Of a stretch of DNA of 64,000 bases, positions 48,221 through 54,870 are shown piece after piece. Source of the DNA: Streptomyces canus 299MFChir4.1 (lineage in GTDB: Bacteria; Actinomycetota; Actinomycetes; Streptomycetales; Streptomycetaceae); the NCBI RefSeq assembly GCF_000383615.1, contig NZ_KB911587.1, positions 337,476 through 401,475 of the forward strand. Direction: 5' to 3'. The notes beneath the pieces were generated by a model, which was not told the DNA's origin, did not search any database, and was given only the letters and a program-made list of their open reading frames with translations. The position numbers were made by a program, and so were the translations under genes. Position 1 is the first letter of the stretch, and each line of letters opens with the position of its first letter.

Positions 48221-49084
48221 TCAGAAGTCCTCGCGGCGCTCCCGCAGCAGCTTCTTCGTGCGCTCGGCCGAGGCGGCCCGCGCCGACATGTGGTCCAGGA
48301 CCTCCAGGTGCGTGGCGACCTCCTGGCGGGAGTCCAGATACAGCGCACCGGTCAGGTACTCGGTGAAGACCAGGTCGGGCAGCTCCGGCTCGGAGAAGCG
48401 GAACAGCGAGAAGGGCGCGTACGTCCCCGGGTGCGGGCCCTCCTCGAACTCGCACACCTGGAGCGTGACCCGGTCCCGCTCGGCGAACTCCAGGAGTTTG
48501 TCCAGCTGTTCGCGCATCACCTCGGAGCGGATGCTGACCGGGCGGCGCAGTACCGTCTCGTCCATGATCGCCCACAGATGGGGCGCGTTCGGGCGCTCCA
48601 GCAGTCGCTGCCGGGCCATGCGCAGCGACACGTGCCGCTCCACCGCCTCAGAACCCGTCTGCCCGATCGTCCCGGCCTCCATGACGGCACGCGCGTAGGC
48701 CTCGGTCTGGAGCAGTCCGGGCACGAAATGCGGCTCGTAGGAGCGGATGATCCCGGCCGCGCCCTCCAAGCTCACGTACAGGCTGAACCACTCGGGCAGC
48801 ACATCGTGGAACCGCTGCCACCAGCCCGGCTTGTTGGCCTCCTCGGCCAGTTGCACGAAGGTCTCGACCTGCTCCTCGGGCACCCCGTACGTCTCCAGAA
48901 GCACCTGGACATACGGGATCTTCAGGGCGACCTCGGCCATTTCCATCCGCCGTACGGTCGCGGGGGCCACCCGCAGTACCTGTGCGGCCTCCTCGCGCTT
49001 GAGGCCGGCCGCCTCCCGCAGTTCCTGAAGCCGTCTGCCGAGCACCACCTGGCCTACGGTCGGCGCAGGTCGCCGCTCACTCAC
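48221..49084 (-). CDS. XRE-family regulator with DUF5753 domain
   Basis: The 287-residue protein has an N-terminal helix-turn-helix (LGRRLQELREAAGLKREEAA, about 15-34, to VRRMEMAEVALKIPYVQVL) and a C-terminal DUF5753 sensor domain (about 105-280; YEPHFVPGLLQTEAYARAVM, SLRMARQRLLE, FTEYLTGALYLD). It belongs to the large Streptomyces WhiJ/BldB-associated group. Usually a small DUF397 gene follows; none is present here. Instead a DUF574 methyltransferase follows on the same strand. Confidence 0.88.
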   Translation of the reverse strand: MSERRPAPTVGQVVLGRRLQELREAAGLKREEAAQVLRVAPATVRRMEMAEVALKIPYVQVLLETYGVPEEQVETFVQLAEEANKPGWWQRFHDVLPEWFSLYVSLEGAAGIIRSYEPHFVPGLLQTEAYARAVMEAGTIGQTGSEAVERHVSLRMARQRLLERPNAPHLWAIMDETVLRRPVSIRSEVMREQLDKLLEFAERDRVTLQVCEFEEGPHPGTYAPFSLFRFSEPELPDLVFTEYLTGALYLDSRQEVATHLEVLDHMSARAASAERTKKLLRERREDF

Positions 49085-49170
49085 GCCACGCCTCCCCTAC
49101 GCGTCGAAGCTTGCGTGCAGTGTGCCATGTTCCCGTGCCGGGCTCACCGGTCACGACCTCTTCCTTCTTG

Positions 49171-49200
49171 CCTCCCGCGTGATTACCTCCCGCGTAATCG
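49171..49200. repeat. 15-base tandem duplication
   Basis: CCTCCCGCGTGATTA is followed directly by CCTCCCGCGTAATCG, in the gap between the XRE gene and the membrane-protein gene. The rest of the 243-base gap shows nothing else clear. Confidence 0.5.
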
Positions 49201-49327
49201 ACCGGGGGCCGGGCGGCCGGGATCGTGGTGGGCACGGGTTCCGGGCCGGCGCACTCCGGTCCGGGGCCCGCCGTCCGCTTCCCCGTTCCGACCTCGACGT
49301 TCCGACCTCGACGGAGGGTGATTCATC

Positions 49328-49753
49328 ATGTCCGCGACCCAGCTCGCCGTGCTCGCCCGCACCTCGGACCCGCACACCATGCTGCGCCGCTTCCTCGCCC
49401 TGGACGCGGCGGTGACCGGTGCGAACGGTCTCGTGTACCTCCTCGGATCCGGACCGGTCGGCCGGTTCCTGGACGTCGACTCCGGGCTGCTGCTCGGACT
49501 GGGGGCCTTCCTCGTGGCGTACGGCGCCGTCGTGGGCGTCCTCGCCTCGCGCGGCCGTCCGCGGACGCTCGCCGTGCGCGCCGTGGTCGAGGCCAACCTC
49601 CTGTGGGCAGCCGTGAGTTGTGCCGCCCTCGGACTGTGGCTGTCGCCGGGCACGGCCGGTGCGGTGTGGACCGTGCTGCAGGCGATCACCGTCGCCGGGT
49701 TCGCACTGCTCCAGTACGCCGCGCTGAAGGCACGTCAGGGCAGCAGTGTGTGA
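49328..49753 (+). CDS. Four-helix integral membrane protein (141 aa)
   Basis: There are four hydrophobic segments: about 25-45 (RRFLALDAAVTGANGLVYLL), 53-72 (GLLLGLGAFLVAYGAVVGVL), 85-105 and 110-132. No catalytic motif is seen. In Streptomyces such a gene often sits convergent to an XRE-MmyB regulator, as here (19-base overlap of 3' ends), hinting at a functional link. GGAGGGTG precedes the ATG. The function is unknown. Confidence 0.7.
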   Translation: MSATQLAVLARTSDPHTMLRRFLALDAAVTGANGLVYLLGSGPVGRFLDVDSGLLLGLGAFLVAYGAVVGVLASRGRPRTLAVRAVVEANLLWAAVSCAALGLWLSPGTAGAVWTVLQAITVAGFALLQYAALKARQGSSV

Positions 49754-50559
49754 AGGTACTTGGCCGTCGCCGGATCGGCCGGGAGGAACGTCTCGATGGC
49801 CAGCTCGGAGACGGTCACGTCCATGGGGGTGTTGAAGGTGGAGGTGGACGAGATGAACGACAGGGTCCGTCCCTCGTGCTCGATCCGCATCGGCAGCGCG
49901 AAGTACGGGACGGACTCCGCCTCTTCGAGGCTGTCCTCGGTCCCGGAAACCGGCATCGGGTACGCCGCCACCTCCTCGTACAGTGCCCGCAGCGACTCCG
50001 AGCGGCGCAGGGCGACCTGCCGCCGCATCTGCTCCAGCAGATGTCCGCGCCACTCCCGCAGATTGCGGATGCGCGGGGCGAGACCCTCCGGGTGCAGGGT
50101 GAGCCGCATGGTGTTGAGCGGAGGCCGGAGCAGGGACTCCGGGATGCCGTCGAGCAGCATCATGATGCCCCGGTTCGCGGCCACGACGTGGTACGCGGCG
50201 TCGAACACCAGGGCCGGGTAGGGCTCGTAGCCCTGGATGAGCCGCTCGATCCCCTCGCGCACGGCGTCCAGGGCCGGATCGTCCAGCGGGGTCTCCGGGA
50301 AGCGCGGGGCGTAACCGGCCGCCAGCAGCAGCGCGTTGCGCTCCCGCACCGGAACGTCCAGATGCTCGGCGAGCCGGAGCACCATCTCCTCGCTCGGCCG
50401 GGAGCGCCCCGTCTCGACGAAGCTGATGTGCCGGGCACTGGAGTCCGCCCGCAGGGCCAACTCCAGCTGGCTGACCCGCCGTTGCTCCCGCCAGGCGCGC
50501 AGGAGCGGACCGATGCCCTGGTCGGCGGGGGTGGCTGTGGCGGAGGGGGCAATCGTCAT
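49735..50559 (-). CDS. XRE-family regulator with MmyB-like ligand-binding domain
   Basis: The 274-residue protein has an N-terminal helix-turn-helix (LLRAWREQRRVSQLELALRA, about 18-37, to ISFVETGRSRPS) and a C-terminal MmyB-like PAS-type domain (about 105-265; PALVFDAAYHVVAANRGIMM, LHPEGLAPRIRNLREWRGHL). MmyB-type domains bind fatty acids, so it may sense lipids or small hydrophobic molecules. It is convergent with the small membrane protein. The 222 bases upstream show no clear feature. Confidence 0.88.
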   Translation of the reverse strand: MTIAPSATATPADQGIGPLLRAWREQRRVSQLELALRADSSARHISFVETGRSRPSEEMVLRLAEHLDVPVRERNALLLAAGYAPRFPETPLDDPALDAVREGIERLIQGYEPYPALVFDAAYHVVAANRGIMMLLDGIPESLLRPPLNTMRLTLHPEGLAPRIRNLREWRGHLLEQMRRQVALRRSESLRALYEEVAAYPMPVSGTEDSLEEAESVPYFALPMRIEHEGRTLSFISSTSTFNTPMDVTVSELAIETFLPADPATAKYLHTLLP

Positions 50560-50781
50560 ACGTACGACCGTAGTCGAGGAGCGGGAGGACGAGCGGGCCG
50601 TGGAAGGGCGACGAAGGCGTCCGGCAGGCCGCCGCCGAGGAGGCCGGATCGTCGCTCTCGCCGACGAATTTGCGGGCGCAGGTGTCCCCGGATGACCACC
50701 GGGAACGCTCCTGACCAGGGCCGCAGCGGCTCAGCTGTGGGACGCTGAAGACATTCCGCCCCCCTAGGAAGGAGCCAGGCC

Positions 50782-51087
50782 ATGCCCGTCGCACCCCTGT
50801 CGCAGAAGGAGATCGAGGACCGGCTCGCGGAGCTGCCGGGCTGGTCTGTCGACGACGGCCGGCTCACCCGCTCGTACCGCCTCGGCACCCACTTCGCCGC
50901 CACGGCGATGGTCGTCCACGTCGCCCAGGTCCAGGAGGAGCTCGACCACCACTCCGACCTCACTCTCGGTTACAACACGGTGGCGCTGTCCGTGCACACG
51001 CACAGCGCGGGCGGTGCTCTCACGGAGAAGGACTTCCAGCTCGCGCAGCGGGTGGAGGCGCTCGCCGCAGGTCACGGGGCCCAGTGA
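50782..51087 (+). CDS. Pterin-4a-carbinolamine dehydratase
   Basis: The 101-residue protein is the standard PCD/DCoH length. The active-site pattern is seen in LPGWSVDDGRLTRSYRLGTH (about 18-37) and LDHHSDLTLGYNTVALSVHT (about 54-73; the EEL-DHHSD His pair). It dehydrates 4a-hydroxytetrahydropterins and can have a moonlighting role as a transcriptional coactivator. AAGGAG precedes ATG 50782. The following methyltransferase starts four bases after its stop. Confidence 0.92.
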   Translation: MPVAPLSQKEIEDRLAELPGWSVDDGRLTRSYRLGTHFAATAMVVHVAQVQEELDHHSDLTLGYNTVALSVHTHSAGGALTEKDFQLAQRVEALAAGHGAQ

Positions 51088-51091
51088 GCCC

Positions 51092-51835
51092 GTGCTCGAC
51101 TACGACAAGGAGGCCGACGCCTACGACGCCACCCGCGGCGGTGAGCCCAGGGCCGCCGCGGCCGCCGACGCCGTGCTCGGCCTGATCCCGGCGCAGACCC
51201 GGCGCCTCCTCGACGTGGGCTGCGGCACCGGGATCGTCACCCGCAGGCTCGCCGCCGCCCGGCCCGCGGCCCGGGTCACGGGCGCCGACCTGACGTACGG
51301 CATGGCCCGCACGGCCGCCGTACGGCTGCCCGGCGCGATCGTGCTCGCCGACAGCCGGGCGCTGCCGTTCCCCGACGCGGTGTTCGACGCCGTCACCAGC
51401 GTGTGGCTGCTGCACCTCCTGGACCGGCCCGAGGACGTGCGGGCCGTGGTCGCCGAGTGCGCCAGAGTCCTGAGGCCGGCCGGGGTGTACGTCACCACCG
51501 TCGACAAGGCCGCCGCCCACGACGTGGGCAGCGACGTCGACGCCGTCCTCGCCCCGCGCCCGCGCCGCCCGGCCCCGGACGTGGCACCGCTCGTCGAGTC
51601 GTACGCCGCCGCCCACCGCCTGCGTCAAGCAGGCCGGGCCCGCTTCCCGGGCCGCGGTCAGGGCCGCAGCCCCCGGCGCACCGCCGCCGACCTGCGGCGC
51701 GGCTGGTTCACCCGGCTGCCGCCCGGCGACCCGCTCACCGAACGGTTCGCCGAGCGCTTGGAGAGGCTGCCCGACCAGGAACTCCCGCGCGCCGACCCGG
51801 TGTTCAGCGTCCGGGCGTTCCGGAAGGCCGGCTGA
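51092..51835 (+). CDS. Class I SAM-dependent methyltransferase (UbiE-like)
   Basis: The 247-residue protein starts at GTG 51092 (VLDYDKEADAYDATRGGEPR). Motif I is LLDVGCGTGIVTRRLAAARP (about 40-59), followed by VTGADLTYGMARTAA (about 64-78), PFPDAVFDAVTSVWLLHLLD (about 95-114) and RPAGVYVTTVD. A basic C-terminal half (about 150-247) is typical of Streptomyces copies. It is probably cotranscribed with the pterin dehydratase; the methyl acceptor is unknown. Confidence 0.83.
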   Translation: MLDYDKEADAYDATRGGEPRAAAAADAVLGLIPAQTRRLLDVGCGTGIVTRRLAAARPAARVTGADLTYGMARTAAVRLPGAIVLADSRALPFPDAVFDAVTSVWLLHLLDRPEDVRAVVAECARVLRPAGVYVTTVDKAAAHDVGSDVDAVLAPRPRRPAPDVAPLVESYAAAHRLRQAGRARFPGRGQGRSPRRTAADLRRGWFTRLPPGDPLTERFAERLERLPDQELPRADPVFSVRAFRKAG

Positions 51836-51845
51836 AGCCCATGGT

Positions 51846-51935
51846 TCAGTTGGTCACCCAGGCCTCCCCGCCGTCGACGGAGAACGCCTGCTCCCCATGA
51901 GCCGCGTCCGCCGACATGCCGGCCCACACGAAGCG
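51846..51935 (-). pseudogene. Truncated C-terminal gene end (DUF1579-like), minus strand
   Basis: On the minus strand this reads FVWAGMSADAAHGEQAFSVD, then GGEAWVTN and stop. It looks like the last beta-strands of a DUF1579/nuclear-transport-factor-like protein whose relatives continue WxMxF. No matching upstream part exists in the frame, which becomes shadow sequence. I infer a gene remnant. Confidence 0.4.
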
Positions 51936-51982
51936 AGGCGGCCGTGCGGGGTGGCGCCGGGCGTACGGCCGCCGTTGGGCAC

Positions 51983-52117
51983 GCCCAGGGCGAATTCCTG
52001 CGTCTGGGCGCCGACATCGAGGTGCTGGAACCCCCCGAGCTGCGCGAACGGATGGCGCGAACGATCTCCGAACTGGCCGAAAGATACGGCAACTCGGTTT
52101 CCCCGTGCGGCGACTGA
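51983..52117 (+). pseudogene. Truncated C-terminus of a WYL-domain (YafY-type) regulator
   Basis: The plus-strand frame from 51983 reads AQGEFLRLGADIEVLEPPEL, RERMARTISELAERYGNSVS and stops at 52117. This is the characteristic end of WYL-domain transcriptional regulators (LGAxVEVLEPPELR..). The HTH and WYL parts are missing; upstream, the DNA changes to unrelated sequence at about 51980. Together with the minus-strand remnant it marks a deletion or rearrangement junction. Confidence 0.6.
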
Positions 52118-52160
52118 GGTGGTGGAACCCGTCCGCCCCCACAGCTACGGAGGTTCACCC

Positions 52161-54038
52161 GTGCAGCACCCGCACCCCCACCCGCACCGCAGACGCCGAG
52201 TCCTCCGCTCGGCGCTGACCGGCGCCGCGGCCCTCGTGGCCGCCGGACTCACCGTCCTGAGCCCCGGCTCCGCCGAGGCCGCCACCGCCCGCCAGGTCGA
52301 GAAGCTCGATCGGGGCGTCGTCAGCGTGCACACCAGCAGCGGCAACCTGGTCAGCTGGCGCTGGCTCGGCACCGACCCCGACGACGTGTCCTTCAACGTC
52401 TACCGCGCCGGCACCAAGGTCAACTCGGCCCCGGTCACCGGCTCCACGAACTACTTCCACTCCGGCGCAGCCGCCGAGGCCGACTACACGGTCCGCGCGA
52501 TCGTCGGCGGTGTCGAGCAGGCCGACTCGGTCCACGCGGTCCAACTCCGCACCGGCTACAAGGACGTACCCATCAGCCCACCGGCCGGCGGCACGACTCC
52601 GGACGGCGTCGCCTACACCTACGAGGCCAACGACGCGTCCGTGGCCGACCTCGACGGCGACGGGGCGCTGGACTTCGTCCTCAAGTGGCAGCCGACCAAC
52701 GCCAAGGACAACTCCCAGTCCGGCTGCACCGGCAACACGATCCTGGACGGCGTCAAGCTCGACGGCTCCCGGCTGTGGCGGATCGATCTGGGCCGCAACA
52801 TCCGTTCCGGCGCGCACTACACCCAGTTCCAGGCGTACGACTACGACGGCGACGGCAAGGCCGAGATCGCCATGAAGACGGCGGACGGCACGGTCGACGG
52901 CACGGGCGCGGTGATCGGCAGCCCGTCGGCCGACCACCGCAACTCCAGCGGCTACGTCCTGTCCGGCCCCGAGTACCTGACGATGTTCAACGGCCTGACC
53001 GGCAAGGCGATGCAGAGCGTCGACTACGTCCCGGCGCGCGGCACGGTGTCGTCGTGGGGCGACTCGTACGGCAACCGGGTCGACCGCTTCCTCGCGGGGA
53101 CGGCGTACCTGGACGGGGCGCGTCCCTCCCTCGTCATGGCCCGCGGCTACTACACCCGTACGGTGATCGCGGCCTGGGACTGGCGAGGCGGCGCCTTCAC
53201 CCGCCGCTGGACCTTCGACACCAACTCCTCGACCAACAGCGGCAAGGGCTACGACGGCCAGGGCTCGCACAGCCTGTCCGTCGGGGACGTCGACAACGAC
53301 GGCAAGGACGAGATCGTCTACGGGGCCATGGCGGTCGACGACAACGGCAACGGGCTGTGGACGACGAAGACCGGGCACGGCGACGCCCAGCACCTCGGCG
53401 ACCTCGACCCCTCCCACGCGGGCCTGGAGTACTTCAAGGTCTCCGAGTCGGCGTCACAGCCGGCGGAGCTGTCCATCAACCCGGCGAACGGCACGGTGAA
53501 CTGGAAACTGGCCGCGTGCTGCGACAACGGTCGCGGCGTGGCCGGTGACATCTGGGCGGGCAACGACGGGGCCGAGGTCTGGTCGGCCTCCGACACCTCG
53601 ATCCGCGACGAGGGCGGTGCCACCAAGGGCCGCGAGCCGTCCTCGGTGAACTTCCTGTCCTGGTGGGACGGCGACACGGTCCGGGAACTCCTCGACGGCA
53701 CCCACATCGACAAGTACGGCACCTCCTCGGACACCCGCCTCCTGACCGGAGCGTCGGTCCACTCCAACAACGGCACCAAGGCGACCCCGTCGCTGTCCGG
53801 CGACATCCTCGGCGACTGGCGCGAGGAGGTCGTCTGGCCGACGTCGGACAACAAGGCGCTGCGGATCTACTCGACCCCGATCGAGACGTCGACGAAGATC
53901 ACGACCCTGCTCCACGACACGATGTACCGCACGGGCCTGGCCTGGCAGAACACCGCCTACAACCAGCCCCCGCACCCGAGCTTCTTCATCGGCAACGCGA
54001 TGGCGACGGCGCCTCGGCCGACGGTGTACACGCCGTGA
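52161..54038 (+). CDS. Rhamnogalacturonan lyase, PL11 family, secreted
   Basis: The protein has 625 residues. A signal peptide with a twin-Arg-like basic start (HRRRRVLRSALTGAAALVAA, cleaved after AEA) precedes the PL11 eight-bladed propeller. Typical sections are RQVEKLDRGVVSVHTSSGNL, the Ca-binding DLDGDGALDFVLKWQPTN (about 155-172), YDYDGDGKAEIAMKTADGTV (about 230-249) and DNDGKDEIVYGAMAVDD. It cleaves rhamnogalacturonan I of pectin by beta-elimination outside the cell. GTG 52161 has CGGAGG upstream. No CBM is attached, in contrast to the cellulases further on. Confidence 0.92.
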   Translation: MQHPHPHPHRRRRVLRSALTGAAALVAAGLTVLSPGSAEAATARQVEKLDRGVVSVHTSSGNLVSWRWLGTDPDDVSFNVYRAGTKVNSAPVTGSTNYFHSGAAAEADYTVRAIVGGVEQADSVHAVQLRTGYKDVPISPPAGGTTPDGVAYTYEANDASVADLDGDGALDFVLKWQPTNAKDNSQSGCTGNTILDGVKLDGSRLWRIDLGRNIRSGAHYTQFQAYDYDGDGKAEIAMKTADGTVDGTGAVIGSPSADHRNSSGYVLSGPEYLTMFNGLTGKAMQSVDYVPARGTVSSWGDSYGNRVDRFLAGTAYLDGARPSLVMARGYYTRTVIAAWDWRGGAFTRRWTFDTNSSTNSGKGYDGQGSHSLSVGDVDNDGKDEIVYGAMAVDDNGNGLWTTKTGHGDAQHLGDLDPSHAGLEYFKVSESASQPAELSINPANGTVNWKLAACCDNGRGVAGDIWAGNDGAEVWSASDTSIRDEGGATKGREPSSVNFLSWWDGDTVRELLDGTHIDKYGTSSDTRLLTGASVHSNNGTKATPSLSGDILGDWREEVVWPTSDNKALRIYSTPIETSTKITTLLHDTMYRTGLAWQNTAYNQPPHPSFFIGNAMATAPRPTVYTP

Positions 54039-54043
54039 GCGAG

Positions 54044-54080
54044 GGTGGGTGCGTGCACCCCGGGGGAGCACGCACCCACC
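54044..54080. terminator. Strong hairpin between PL11 and MmpS-like genes
   Basis: A perfect 13-bp stem, GGTGGGTGCGTGC with its complement (54044-54056 and 54068-54080), and an 11-base loop, six bases after the PL11 stop and eight bases before the convergent stop. Confidence 0.7.
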
Positions 54081-54087
54081 TGGGCGG

Positions 54088-54714
54088 TCAGCTGAAGCCG
54101 CCGCTGAAATCGCTGTTGAGCTGCGCGGAACAGATGTTGTAGCCGCCCTTGGCCCGGCCCTTCTTCGTCTTCCCGTCGATGGTGACCGAGCACTGGACGT
54201 CCCCGCCGCCCATGAGCTGGGCGGTCACCTGGTAGTAGAAGGCGCCTTCGTCGACGCTCAGCGTCTTCTCCATCGGCAGCCCCTTGCCCTGGAGATTGGT
54301 GCCGTCGCTGCCGTAGGTGATGTCGACCCCCGCGGGCGCGGAGCCCCACACCTTGAACACCGCCTTGCCGCTGGGGGCCGCGTCGGCGCTGTCGGCCGTG
54401 TCCGCCTCGGTCTTCGCCTTCGCCGTGGCTGTCTTGGTGACGGTCACCGTCGGCGCGGGCTCCGCCTCGGCGCCGGCCTGCGCCGGCGCGGTGACCGTGA
54501 CGGTCGGGGCGGGCTCGGCGGCGGCCTTCTTGCCGTCGTCACCGCTGCCGTTGCCGGCGGCCCCGATGCCCACGCCGAGGAGCAGGATGCCCACGGCGAC
54601 GGGGATGAGCACCCGCTTGCGGGCCCAGCCCGGCCGGGGCGCGGGCGGAACGGGCGGTGGCCCGAAACCGGGCGGCGGAGGAAGAGGAGGTGGAGGCGGC
54701 TGGGTGTACGACAT
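54088..54714 (-). CDS. MmpS-like membrane-anchored secreted protein
   Basis: The protein has 208 residues. A Pro-rich cytosolic N-terminus (SYTQPPPPPLPPPPGFGPPP), one transmembrane helix (about 33-54; RVLIPVAVGILLLGVGIG), a Thr/Ala/Val linker (PTVTVTAPAQ repeats) and a C-terminal extracytoplasmic domain (about 112-208; KAVFKVWGSAPAGVDITYGS, VQCSVTIDGKTKKGRAKGGY, CSAQL) resemble MmpS proteins, which partner with MmpL transporters. No mmpL is nearby, and the Streptomyces function is unknown. Confidence 0.75.
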   Translation of the reverse strand: MSYTQPPPPPLPPPPGFGPPPVPPAPRPGWARKRVLIPVAVGILLLGVGIGAAGNGSGDDGKKAAAEPAPTVTVTAPAQAGAEAEPAPTVTVTKTATAKAKTEADTADSADAAPSGKAVFKVWGSAPAGVDITYGSDGTNLQGKGLPMEKTLSVDEGAFYYQVTAQLMGGGDVQCSVTIDGKTKKGRAKGGYNICSAQLNSDFSGGFS

Positions 54715-54830
54715 GGTCCCCCCTGAGGTCTTTAGTGGGGGATGAGCGTAACGGGGGGTGTGAAGGAGTGGTGAGAGTTGCGCGGGCGGGGTGATTCAGT
54801 TGTGACCTGAACCATCGACGCGCGGGGGCA

Positions 54831-54859
54831 AGGGCGCGTACCCGTGCGGTACGCGCCCT
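54831..54859. terminator. Terminator of the GH74 gene
   Basis: Perfect 12-bp stem (54831-54842 with 54848-54859), five-base loop CGTGC, 12 bases downstream of the GH74 stop on the minus strand. Confidence 0.75.
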
Positions 54860-54870
54860 CGACGCTCAGG

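Noticed and set aside
50560..50781. 222-base gap upstream of the pterin dehydratase gene
   Set aside because: Inspected for small genes and promoters; only shadow frames and the AAGGAG site of the next gene were seen.
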